A program made the translations under genes and the position numbers. From the NCBI RefSeq assembly GCF_030253575.1, contig NC_080562.1, forward strand, positions 29,157,852 to 29,221,851: a DNA stretch of 64,000 nucleotides. Reading direction: 5' to 3'. Below are positions 48,701-59,063 of this stretch, piece by piece (position 1 is the stretch's first letter; each line of letters begins with the position of its first letter). Source of the DNA: Rhododendron vialii (taxonomy: Eukaryota; Streptophyta; Magnoliopsida; Ericales; Ericaceae). A model generated the notes under the pieces. The model was not told where the DNA came from. It did no database searches and worked only from the letters and a program-made list of their open reading frames with translations.

Positions 48701-50640
48701 CAGACTGGGTTCTATAGGCGTTTTATCAAGAATTTTTCTAAAATTGCCAAGCATTTGTGTGATCTTTTGTGTAAGGATGCCCCTTTCGTTTTTTATGAGG
48801 CTTGTATGAGAGCTTTTGTGAAGCTCCGTGAGACGTTGTCCACAGCACCTATCATGCAGTCCCCCAACTGGTTTCTACCCTTTGAAATTATGTGTGATGC
48901 ATCCGACTACGCAGTCGGTACTGTTTTGGGCCAACGGGTTGACAAGGTCCCTCACGCCATTTATTATGCAAGTAAGACCCTCTCTGGTGCACAGTTGAAC
49001 TATACTACTACGGAGAAGGAATTACTCGCTGTGGTCTTTTCCCTTGACAAGTTCTGGTCCTACCTCTTAGGTTCGAAGGTCGTAGTATACATTGATCATG
49101 CCGCTTTGCGGCATTAACTTTCTAAGAAGGAGACCAAACCTAGGTTGATTAGGTGGATTCTGCTCCTCCAAGAGTTTGATGTGGAGATTCGAGACAAGAA
49201 AGGATCTGAAAATTCTGTAGTAGACCACTTATCGAGGATATCCTAGTGGATGCCTCTGGTGACACCTTGCCCCTTAAGGACTCATTCCCCGATGAGCAAC
49301 TCTTTGAGGTGTCACAAGTGCGACCCCCATGGTATGCACACATAGTTAACTACCTAGCCACAGGCGCGCTTCCCCTTCATTGGTCCAAGCATGATAAGGA
49401 CCGTTTCTTTGCGCAGGTTAGGCACTATTTTTGGGAGAATCCAGAACTCTTTAAGTTGTGCTCGGACCTGGTGATTAGGAGGTGCATTCCTGAGACTGAG
49501 TACCATAGCATTCTCACCTTCTGTCATTCACTTGAGTGCGGAGGGCATTTTAGTGGGAAGAAGACGGCGGCGAAGGTCTTACAAAGCTGTTTTTATTGGC
49601 CCACTCTGTTTAAGGATGCATATGTGTTTTGCAAGGCATGCCTTAAGTGCCAGAAAACCGATAATATTTCGCACCGTGATATGATGCCATTGTCCTCCAT
49701 CATTGTTGTGGAGATGTTTGATGTTTGGGGGATAGACATCATGGGTCTGTTTCCGTGTTCACATGGGAACGCGTATATTATTGTGGCAGTGGACTACGTG
49801 TCCAAGTGGGTGGAAGCGGTAGCCACCAAGACCAATGACCACACAGTTGTGGTCAAGTTTCTTCAAAGTAATATTTTTACTCGTTTTGGCTATCCGCGGG
49901 CGATTATTAATGATGAGGGCACCCATTTTCTCCATAAACACTTCGCCGCCCTAATGCGAAAGTATTCTATCACTCATAAGGTGGTAACACCTTATCACCC
50001 TCAGGCTAGTGGGCAGGTTGAAGTGTCAAATAGGGAGATTAAACGCATACTTGAAAAGACAGTTTGGCCCGATCAAAAAGATTGGTCTTTAAGGCTTGAT
50101 GATGCTTTATGGGCCTACCATATAGCTTATAAGACCCCTATTGGCATGTCTCCTTACCGGTTAGTTTTTGGTAAGGCATGTCATTTGCCCGTTGAGTTAG
50201 AGCATAGAGCTAGTTAGGCCATTAAGAAGTTTAACTTCAATATGGCTGCTGCTGGGTTAAATCGTAAGCTCCAACTTGCTGAATTGGAAGAGTTGCGCAA
50301 TGAAGCGTATGAGAGTGCGTGTATATATAAGGATAGGACTAAGGCATTTCATGATAAACACATTGTTAGAAAGTCCTTTGAAGTTGGTCAAAAAGTGTGG
50401 CTCTTTAATTCTAGACTTAAACTTTTTCCGGGCAAGTTGAGGTCACGGTGAGATGGTCCATATGTTGTCATTCGTGTTTTCCCCCACAGAGTTGTAGAGA
50501 TTAAGGATCCACGTGTTGGTAATGTTTTCAAGATCAATGGCCAATTGCTTAAACCTTACGTGGCAGAAATTGGTGATGGCGTGGTGGATGGTGCCACGGT
50601 GGAGTCCATTACTTTGATGGACCCAATTTATACAGCTTAG

Positions 50641-52835
50641 TGCTTTCATTGGAAGTCTATGAGACTTAAAATCCATGGAGTTTGTGATATCTCCAGTGTT
50701 TGCCGTGCTCGAACAGTTTTCAACGGTCTGGTATAGCCACCTTATCAAAGCTATGTATGTAGTACTTAGGAGGTTGGGTCTGGCAGCAGGTGCGTAGTTA
50801 GCAGCGAGAAATTTGTCTAAACCATCCGACTTTAGTGTCCAGCTTGGTGGAGATTGCTTCATAAGCCGAGTGGTAGGCAAGGAATCTGGCAGCCCCAGAG
50901 GAAGTGACAGCCTATTAGATGATGGCACCACTTCTCAAGATATCGTTGAATTCTACGCATATTGCTCTTCCAACAAGTAAGGAACCACAGTCTTTGGCAA
51001 TGGAGAAAAGTAGTACCCGTGTCTTTCGCATGAAGAAAGTGGATGGATTTTTATTTTATTTTTACTTCTTGCCTTTATTTATGTTCTTTAGTTGTTTTCC
51101 TTGTATATATTTTGTTGTTTTGGAGGCTAACATTTTGCAGGTTCGATTCACGTTGGGGGGTCTCCCTCTTGCTATAATAGTCTGCTATGTTCCTCCTTTT
51201 CGAGGTGATATCTTTCCTCTCTTTTACGTTTCTGTCCTATCTTTTCATTTGTATGCTTTCAATGCGGGCATCGAGTGGTTCAAGTTGGGGGGAGGGACTA
51301 CTTTGTAGTTTGTTCTTAAAAATCCCAAAAAAATAAAAATTTTGAAAAATTAAAAATAGTTGGACCCATTTGCATGCGGTTTGAACCAGTTGTGATTATT
51401 TGTTGGAAAACTGAGTTAAGGTGTGATGTCTACCGTAATGATATCTGTTTTTGGCATGGTAGTTCTACTTGCTAGCTTGTCTTAAGAAGTTGATTATGGC
51501 ACTTTGGTTTAGCACTCTTGCACTTCACGTATACTTGGGCTTTGATCACTAGTGAGTTGTGAATTGACTGTTCTTGATGGCTAGATTAGTGGAGACTTAT
51601 GCCATTGTGAGCTTTCGTGCCTTATTTTTTTGTTGGAGTGGTGTCAAGTAAATTCTTAGTTTGTCATGGAAAGAGTCAACTTATTGAGGTTTCATTATTC
51701 TTGATTTCTAAGCATTGGAATTTATTGAATGACTTATTAATCTCTTGGGTTTGGTTTGACATATGGATGATTCACCCTTTGGAGAGGATTATAGGCCGTC
51801 TTTGTTATTTGAGCCTGTTCGTTCTTTTGTTTCACATTTATCCCTTGCGAGCCACTTTGAGCCTTTTATGCTTAGCCTTTTCTTGGTTAGCTCCACCTTC
51901 CATATTGTTTGGAGAAAGGCGAAAAACGTAAAGGTGTAATTTTTGGATGGATTGTGAAATATTTTGCTTGAATTGGTGATTCCCCTTGTGTAAAAAAAAA
52001 GGGAAAAAGAAAGAAAGAGGCACCAATATATTTGAAAAGGAGGAATCATGCTTTATGGTTGGAAAATGTTGAAAGGTTAAAAGGAAAGATAATGTGGAGT
52101 TGAAAAGGTAGAAAAAAATTGGGCTCACATTGTTAAATTAGCCCTAAGTTATTTGCCTATTCTCGGACATGTGATGATTTACCCTAACCTTGAAATATTT
52201 CTCCTTACCCCGCATCCCAACCGAAATTAAAGTCCTATTTGATCCTTGGGGAATTGGGGTGTGTATTGATGGATGTGAGAGTGACTTCCAATGCTTGGTG
52301 TTCCGTTCATGAGATAGAGTGTCCACCATAAAAAGCGGTCTTTTCGTGTCATAGTGTGCGAGTGCTTTGCTTTTATTTATATTACTTCTAACCGCACACT
52401 TGAGAGTTCATACTATGCACCTTGTTTCGAGTGTTTTTCTTTGTGAGTGCATGACATGGTAAGAATTAAAGTCGAGACTCGGTCCGAAGAGAGCGGTTAG
52501 TCATTGCATACTTGTGGTTGAGGCCCATATCACACACATGTTAAGCTAAGGTGCCATGGTTTATTTCTTGACTTGATAGCGCTAGGAACTATTTGTGCCT
52601 TTTTATATCATTCTGGTAGTTACATATTCTTTGCTTGATGAACCAATAAGTTGTATGACAGATTTTGGATTCTATGTGAAAGGGTTCCCTGTGTTTTGTG
52701 GGTAATCACTGCTGAAAACCCTCACGAGACTTTACTCGTCCTACCGAGGCCACCTGGGGGTTTAAAAGAACTATCGGTCTTAATTTCTTTTCTTTAGTTG
52801 CATTTTATTTTCTTTGCTAGGGACTAGCAAAGTGT
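50641..52835 (+). other. 3' internal spacer of the Athila-like element
   Basis: After the integrase end (stop at 50,638-50,640) about 2.2 kb precede the 3' LTR. Athila relatives sometimes carry an env-like ORF here, but no signal peptide, fusion or transmembrane pattern of that kind is convincing; the 129-codon frame at 50,919 has hydrophobic runs only. A second purine tract, AAGTTGGGGGGAGGG (51,281-51,295), resembles the polypurine tract at the 3' LTR. Confidence 0.6.
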
Positions 52836-52848
52836 AAGTTGGGGGGTG
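52834..52848 (+). other. Polypurine tract of the Athila-like element
   Basis: GTAAGTTGGGGGGTG directly abuts the 3' LTR start TGATAG. This is the expected priming site for plus-strand DNA synthesis. Confidence 0.8.
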
Positions 52849-54083
52849 TGATAGCCGCGTAAATATTTACATAAGCGCCCCTTAATTTATCCTCGTTAAG
52901 TTCATTTATATTATTACTCAATATTTAATGCTTGATTTTTGTGTTTTAGGTACTCGAAGGCTTTAATATTTTAATGGACGTTATGAATACTCCTACTGTG
53001 CACACTCATGTGCACGTAAATCTTGAAAGTGAATTGGATGCAGAAGAATCCATGAATTATTTGTACAGATTCATGTTTGGTGGGCCCAAAGACTTCCTAT
53101 TTTGATTTATAATTGGACCAAGCAAAAGAAGGCCTAAGCCATTCTCAGCTATGGGCCCACCATATTTGGAGAAAAGATTTTTGCTAGAGGCTTGGAGCCC
53201 ACTGACGAGGGAATTAAAAAAGGGTCGGCTACAGCTTTTATAAAGGTAATGAGAACAGAGGGCGAGGGATTATTACGCAGTATAGAGAAAAAGGAGAGCT
53301 GCGCAGACTCACATGCAGTCGGAAGAAAAAGAGAACAATATGGTAGTCAACAGAAAAATCGGTCCGATGTTCTCCTCTCCGATATCCGGCTAAACTCGTT
53401 TCTAGGGTATAAATGAAACTCGAACTTTGAGTAGCGATTTTTATGTTTTGATTTAGTGTTTTTATCATTCGAATCGTGGTTGTATGACTTGAGGATTTAT
53501 TTGCGGCATTAATTTTTTCTATCAAATCTTGTGTATGATTTTCTAGATTTTCATGCACGTTCATACAACAGTTCTTTATTGTTTTGTGATAGCTGAGTAA
53601 GATGGGTTATACTACGTAAGACGCGTCGGGCTATTAGGCGATCCGTGCCATAGAGATGGATCGTACTAGTAAGACGGTTCGTGCTAGGGTGCGATATCCC
53701 ATGCTATTCAGTGATTCATAGAAATCTTTTGGCGATACCGTGAGGGCCCGCGAACTCTAACGATATATGGATTGATTCGAATAATAGACCTCTATCATCG
53801 TATAGAAATTGTTACAATGGGTCAAGTGGATTCGAAACCCTAGATCTTTTCTCTCATAAACTCTCTTTACTTTGTAATCGCTTTACATTAATTTATTCTG
53901 CGTAATTTTAAGAAATCAAACCATCAAATCCTTTTTCGAATTAATTTAGAAATCGATTGAAGCAATCGCAATTTAGCCTTCATAATCATTGAGGATGATA
54001 CTCGGAGTACTTACCGCTATCTTTTAGGTAGTAGTAATTATTCTGTTTTACTAATTATTTTTGATACGAAAACGACACGATCA
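52849..54083 (+). repeat. 3' LTR of the Athila-like element
   Basis: 1,235 bases, TGATAGCCGCGTAAATATTT to AAACGACACGATCA, followed by ATATA. Intact, without the insertion seen in the 5' LTR. It carries the same RNA-start-like region and leader as the 5' LTR (38,570-38,780 corresponds to 53,210-53,410). Confidence 0.92.
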
Positions 54084-54212
54084 ATATATATACCCCAAAT
54101 CATCACGAGCCACAGTCCCAATACCAACAAGTCCCTTGCTTCTACCAGTAGCACCATCAACATTAAACTTAATAACACTAGGAGGGAGCAAAAACCACAT
54201 AGAAATGTATGT
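54084..54212 (-). pseudogene. RNase H-like gene, 5' part, beyond the Athila insertion
   Basis: The minus strand from about 54,205 reads PPSVIKFNVDGATGRSKGLV and GIGTVARDDLGYI, the start of a plant RNase H-like RVT_3 domain with the first catalytic aspartate (NVDGA). The reading reaches the ATATA target duplication and resumes at 38,202 on the other side. Upstream sequence beyond about 54,212 was not recognised as coding, so an N-terminal part may be lost. Confidence 0.72.
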
Positions 54213-54254
54213 ATTTTTGCACATGTGCATTTTCTAAACTGCTGGCAACGGAGG

Positions 54255-54425
54255 GTACGGGCTTGTTTGTGAAATTTTTAGGTTTTTGGTTTTTACGGGG
54301 TTTGTTTGTGGGATTTTTAGGCTTTTAGTTTTTGTTCATATTCGAATTTTTTCGTGCAGGCTTGTTTGTGGGATTTTTAGGCTTTTTGGTTTTTGTTCAT
54401 ATTTGAATTTTTTTCGTATTTGCTA
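54255..54425. repeat. Imperfect tandem repeat of about 60 bp
   Basis: GCTTGTTTGTGGGATTTTTA followed by GGCTTTT(T)AGTTTTTGTTCATAT occurs two to three times in succession. The first unit is diverged. Confidence 0.8.
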
Positions 54426-54434
54426 GTTTTGCGT

Positions 54435-54610
54435 TAAATTTTTATGGATTATTAGTTTGTCTCAATGAGAGGAATCAAAAGAGTATAAAATTATTACTTT
54501 TACCCAAAATATTGAATTTCTCAAAATATTTGGTAAAAGTTTTAATTTTTTACTTTTTCAATTCCTCTTATCGAGACGAACCAATAATTCACAAAAGTTT
54601 GACAGAAAAT
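54435..54610. repeat. Foldback (inverted repeat) element
   Basis: Arms of roughly 80 bases. The left has GGATTATTAGTTTGTCTCAA and GAGAGGAATC; the right has GATTCCTC-like CAATTCCTCTTATCGAGACG and AACCAATAATTC. The loop is AT-only near 54,525. A MITE is possible. No target duplication was fixed. Confidence 0.7.
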
Positions 54611-54984
54611 TAATAAATGTGAATCTTTTTAAATAAGGACAAAAACTCAAAGAGTAGTGGTGTTTGTATTTTATATTTTATATTTTATAAATGATAGGGG
54701 CAAAGAGTCTGGTGAGGATAGCATAGGTATTGTAAAAAGTATAGTACACTGACATCACCTTCTCCATCCATTTTCTAACATGCTGGTAACAGAGGGGGGT
54801 CCCTTGGCATTGTCAGGTAAAGGAGGAGAGGACAGTGTTATTTCAAAAACCTCAGGGGAGGTTTTTGTTGGTGTCAAAAACCTTAGGGGAGGTCAGTGAA
54901 ATTTGCCCAATTAAATTTCCTAATTTTCGGCCGATCTATTCAATACTTCAACACCTATAAGGAGGCCAATCAGCTCTCAAAGAT
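54611..54984. other. No recognisable gene
   Basis: AT-rich, with a short repeat of AAAACCTCAGGGGAGGT / AAAACCTTAGGGGAGGT at about 54,847-54,893. Confidence 0.4.
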
Positions 54985-55278
54985 ATTTCACGTCCAGATC
55001 CTTAATTTGTACTTTTACTATTGAGCAGTGGAAAGTCTCTTTCACATCCTTAATTTGTACTATTGAGCCGTGGAAAGTCTCTCTTTCACATCCTTAATTT
55101 GTGTTCTTGAGCAGTGGAAAGTCTTTTTCACATCTTAAAGTCTCTTTCACATCCTTAATTTGTTCTCTTTCACATCCTTAATTTGTACTATTGAGCAGTG
55201 GAAAGTCTCTTTCACATCTTAAAGTCTCTTTCACATCCTTAATTTGTTCTCTTTCACATCCTTAATTTGTACTATTGT
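54985..55278. repeat. Tandem repeat with higher-order structure
   Basis: Units containing TTTCACATCCTTAATTTGTA and GAGCAGTGGAAAGTCT occur about eight times. The first three are about 42-50 bases. The last part is a roughly 100-base compound unit repeated twice (about 55,090-55,185 and 55,190-55,278). Confidence 0.85.
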
Positions 55279-55989
55279 TCGCTTACTTCACAACTGGACT
55301 TGAACTGGCAATTGCTTTCTCTAGTGGCTCGCGTCCTACCATGCATGCTTCCTAGTGTTATGGGAGTATGATGCTCGGATTGGGGATTCCTGCAATGCGG
55401 TAGGCACTACAGGGCGTGTAGGGCAGTTAATCTGGCCGTCCATTTTGGCACCAACGGCTCATATTTAATTCAAACTCTTATTGATTCGAACTGTCCATTG
55501 TTTGGGTTAAAACCAGAGCTTTCCATTGCCGAGATGGACGGCCCGAATGCGCCCTATAGGGCCTGTACGGCGCCCCGCCTTACAGGATCCCTGAATCCAT
55601 AATGCTCTCATTAAATATGAACCCTTATATTGAAAAGTAGATAAATTATAGCCCTTAGATCAAAACTACTCACAAAAAGTAGGGTGAATTTGTTAAAGAC
55701 GAGATTGTTTTAAGAAATTTGGACCAAAAAAATGTAGTATTACCTACCACAAACATAGGTTTTATATATCATTTTTTAAGGCAACACTTACTATGTTATA
55801 TTGCTACACTTTCTAAAAAACACTTACTATACTTGATGACTATATTTACCACGTTGCTAACAATACTTACCATAAAATAAGGGAAAGCGAATTGAGAGCA
55901 TGATGCTCCCAAACCACTTGGGAGCATCATAGCCGGAGCCCTCGCGTCAATGGTCCAATTTGCATGTAGTGAAAATTTCTGCAAGCTCA
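55279..55989. other. No recognisable gene
   Basis: No family match. Two related phrases, GGGCGTGTAGGGCAGTTAAT (55,413) and GGGCCTGTACGGCG (55,559), sit around a roughly 150-base segment and could be ends of a small foldback element. The minus-strand open frame at 55,796-55,990 is not recognised. Confidence 0.35.
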
Positions 55990-56148
55990 AATTTTAGATC
56001 CACTCTGTGATTATTGAATCCAACGGTTCAAATATATACAATGATCCGCAAATCCTGAAACAAGAAAAACGAGTTTCAAACTCCTAGTAGTACGCTAAAC
56101 GGGCGTAAAAAGAATAAATTAAGGAGCGTTAATGTGGACATTTACGCA

Positions 56149-56174
56149 CCCCCCCCCCCCCCCCCCCCCCCCCC
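56149..56174. repeat. C homopolymer, 26 bases
   Basis: An uninterrupted run of 26 C. The homologous position at 22,310 reads TTTAGGCCAATATC without it, so it arose locally, or its length is an assembly artefact. Confidence 0.95.
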
Positions 56175-56214
56175 AAAATCAGGTATTCATCTTGGAAACA
56201 TTGGTTTCTCAAGT

Positions 56215-56330
56215 TAAATCTCGTTTTCTTCAAGAGACGTCAATGTCGGAGAAGCATGACGAATGGATGACTTGTTATGGATGCTGCTGAGAAGGAGAAG
56301 CGGTACAACATATTCAAGGCATTCCAAGAA
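56215..56330 (+). pseudogene. SAG12-like protease prodomain scrap
   Basis: Readings SEKHDEWMTCYG and EGEAVQHIQG/KRYNIFKA-like in shifted frames match the I29 prodomain start of SAG12-like cysteine proteases (compare YERH near 463). Too short and shifted to be functional. The same scrap, smaller, is at 22,365-22,395 and 58,800-58,840. Confidence 0.5.
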
Positions 56331-58271
56331 TGCTAGTTCCCCAATTAAAGCATCCCAAAGTTTGCCTTCGTAATTTGATTAAACCAACTTAGTCTCTCGA
56401 GCTTTCGAAAACACTTCCAAACTAACACACACACTAATAACACATAGGATAGCATCCCATTGGAGCACTAAAAAATCTCAAGTAGTCACTACTCTAAAAT
56501 AATTAATGGCACTAAAACACGTATTGGAGATGCTCAGGGTACCATAACAACTCAAGTACTCAACACCACGTCTTGGAATTGAATTCCAGGGCCCAACATT
56601 GGATTAGATCGACAATCTGATATGATCATTGATTTATTGCTGGGAACAGCTAATACCATCTGCTGGATCTTGACCTTCTGCAATGAGCTTATGTATCTCC
56701 CCTTAATTGTAATTAAGAAGTAGGCCAGGAGGATATCTTCTTGGGAAGAAACACGAATATACAAAGAAAAGTTGATGTTGGAACTGTTGGTTACATTGAT
56801 TCATAATAGAGTTCACTAGTTGATGTGGTTACTTCTAATGGCTAGAAGGTAATATCAAGTGCCAAGTGTGAGGGACGATGTAACCACAAGGGTTTGCCTC
56901 GTGGTTGAAGGTAGAGACTGAGGGGTTTGCTTCCTCTCTCGTAAGTGTTACCAAATCTTGTAGGGCCAGCCCATACGGGCTTTGTCCCAGCTTTAATCAG
57001 CTTCATCTAGCGGATTGTGGGATGGGTCTCCTAATGATTAGTCTCAAGGTGCGCGTAAGCTATCACGGATACCCTAAGTTATTAAAACAAATGTGATAGT
57101 ATCACCGTTATACATAATTTGAACAAGTTTATGCTGGCAGTAGACAAGAAGTTGTTCCACTTTAACTACTTCATCACTAGACGTGCTCAAACCTTTGGGC
57201 ATATATTGGAAAAAAGTTTGTTATTCTATTATACAAGGAGTAAATTCAGCATGAGGGGTGATACCATAATGAAGGAGATGGTGATATCTCGATGCTACAG
57301 CTTGTGCTGATGGCCTTTGTGAAAGAGAACACAGAATTAATGAAACGAAAAGGGCAAAAATCGGCTGCATCTCCCTTTTAATTAAACCAAATGATGCATC
57401 CCTAAACTTCAGTTCTTGCAGTCAAATGGGTGTTTTCGGAAATGCCGTGACTGATGTACCAAAACAAACTTTTACAATAGGATTGCGTGAAAAGAATAGA
57501 AACTATAGACTTGATTAAAATGAAATTTAGGTTGAATTCCAGGGCCCTGCATTATAGTGGTAAGTGTGGAGAAACAAAAGGGATCGAAGCGTTCAGACCA
57601 TTCGATTGCTTATCAACAAAAGCTTTGCCCTCAATAATTGCACCGTGTTTTGTCCCATAGGAAGACTTGACTTATGCCATCCTATTGGTATTGGTCCTCT
57701 TCCAGTTTTCCTACCTCTCGGCTGTGTCATTCCCTCCAAAACTCAACCATATCTCCCCGTATTATATATCCATCCAAAACTAATCAGGTCATCCAGAGGT
57801 GGTCCTAAGGGGATGCAAGTGAGACCCGACCCTTGCATAACTCCAAATATTCTCGCGTATAAATTCTATGAGATTGACTCCTACAAGTCCTTTGAGTGGT
57901 TCGTCGAAAAAAAGTCCTTTACGCGGAAAAATATTCTTAAAGTTTCAACATCTAGGGAAGAAAAATCTCTAACAAATTCATTTATCAATCCTTTTTCAGG
58001 TTGCGTGCGTAAAATTAAACCAAGGCTACACACAATACCGTCTCTTATTCGTACCTTCCAAGTAGCAATGTATATGTATAAAATAATTATTATGAATATG
58101 AAAATACACCCGATTCAAGTCCATACTAAATACAAATCCCGTGTCTGCCACTATGGTCAACAAATGGTCCTTATGTATTTACGAAGTCGTGGAGTTCTGT
58201 AAGCTCGCATTTTTGGATCGACTTCGCAATTATTGAATCCAATGGTTGGAATGTATACTATTATCCGCAAG

Positions 58272-58646
58272 TAGGGTTGCAATCAAGCCGAGCCGAGCCG
58301 AGTTTTAGAGTGTTCGAGCTCGGCTCGGCAAAAATTTAGTTGGCTCGAGCTCGGCTCGAGCTCGTGACGAGCTGCAGGACTCGAGCTCGAGCTCGGCTCG
58401 GTATGTATTTACGGAGCTCGAGCTCGGCTCGCTCAGCTCGTTTATGAAACAAATATATATAATATAATCGAGCTCGTGAGCCAATTCTAGCCGAGTTTCG
58501 ACTAGCTCGAGCTCGGCTCGTTTATGAAACGAGCCCAGGACTCGAGCTCGAGCTCGTTCGTTTTTGTCTTGAACTGAGCCGAGCCGAGCCGTTATCGAGC
58601 TGAGCTCCAAGCCGCTCGCGAGCGGCTCGGATCGTTTGCAGCCCTA
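58272..58646. mobile_element. hAT-type MITE made of GAGCTCG words
   Basis: Starts TAGGGTTGCAA and ends TTTGCAGCCCTA, flanked by a perfect 8-base duplication TCCGCAAG (58,264-58,271 and 58,647-58,654). The homologous site at 22,208 has no insert. The interior is dense in GAGCTCG and GCTCGGCTCG words, self-complementary at many scales, around a short AT core (58,448-58,468). Confidence 0.88.
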
Positions 58647-58844
58647 TCCGCAAGTACTGAAACAAGAAAAACGAGTAATAAACTCCAAGTAATACACTAA
58701 ACAAGTGTAACAAGATAAATTAGGGACCGTTAATGGAGACATTTAGGCCACGATCAGGTAATCATCTTGGGAACATTGGTTTGTCAAGTTACATATCGCT
58801 CTCTTCAAGAGGCGTCAACGTCTGAGAAGCATGAGCAATGAGTT

Positions 58845-59063
58845 GAGTTTTGTTCACCCTCCACTTAAGAGGGTGATCGAACATTATCTTCCCTTCTATT
58901 GGTTGAAATGGTATAGATCCCATCACAAAGTATGTGGATTTCACTACAAAATGATGTAATGCTTACCAAAAAGTGTATTGCACGATTGAGACCTACATCA
59001 TTTCAACCAATTGAAAAGAAGGTAATATTCATCCCTTTTAAGGAGGATAAACAAAATGCACTC
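58845..59063. mobile_element. MITE, GTTCACCCTCC family, copy 3
   Basis: Counterpart of the copy at 22,403, with the same left end. The right end is slightly decayed (GGAGGATAAACAAAATGCA). Confidence 0.7.

Larger units (their letters stand above)
41742..50640 (+). pseudogene. gag-pol of the Athila-like element, degraded
   Basis: The likely gag start is ATG 41,742. Retrotrans_gag signatures follow (FYGLDNEGPYRHLGDFEDIC; WFNTLAPNSINSWDQMKNEF). The reading stops at TGA 41,838, continues in frame to the nested solo LTR (42,474-45,791), then resumes. Next come a CCHC knuckle (CQLCSSLCHQINEC, about 46,020), a retropepsin-like LLDLEASVNLLP (about 47,087; the usual Gly after Asp-x is Glu), RT (CIDYRKLNS; YRRMPFGLCNAPATFQR; FMDDF near 48,447), RNase H (MCDASDYAVGTV; TEKELLAVVFSLDKFW) and integrase (HHCC finger 49,530-49,660; DDE core with WGIDIMG 49,728, INDEGTHF 49,908, SNREIKR 50,026). 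Stops lie at 48,551, 49,115, 50,215 and 50,449, with a frame change at 49,244. It would act as the Gag capsid and the replication polyprotein in the cytoplasm and nucleus. It cannot be translated whole. Confidence 0.9.
38203..54083 (+). mobile_element. Athila-like Ty3/Gypsy retrotransposon, complete but degraded
   Basis: Bounded by LTRs (38,203-41,410 and 52,849-54,083; TGATAG...CGATCA) with a perfect 5-base duplication ATATA (38,198-38,202 and 54,084-54,088). A primer-binding site follows the left LTR and a purine tract precedes the right one. The interior carries gag, protease, reverse transcriptase, RNase H and integrase in Gypsy order, then a long spacer. The tRNA-Asp-type primer site and the gag type are those of the Athila lineage. 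Two solo LTRs are nested in it (39,072-41,035 and 42,474-45,791); without them it is about 10.6 kb. Several stops and a frame change make it inactive. Confidence 0.9.
55990..56598 (+). repeat. Additional partial copy of the duplicated block
   Basis: ATTATTGAATCCAACGGTT, AACAAGAAAAACGAGT and the GGAGCACTAAA / GAATTCCAGGGCCC phrases match 22,155-23,000 and 58,215-59,500, but with more divergence and deletions. It abuts the right segmental copy, so that region holds two tandem copies. Confidence 0.7.

Noticed and set aside
50919..51308. Possible env-like ORF of the Athila element
   Set aside because: Has hydrophobic runs but no recognisable envelope-like arrangement; too short and without a splice acceptor I could justify.
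56905..57310. Two short open frames in the right segmental copy
   Set aside because: The homologous left copy (about 20,890-21,240) does not keep the frames open, so there is no sign of selection for coding.
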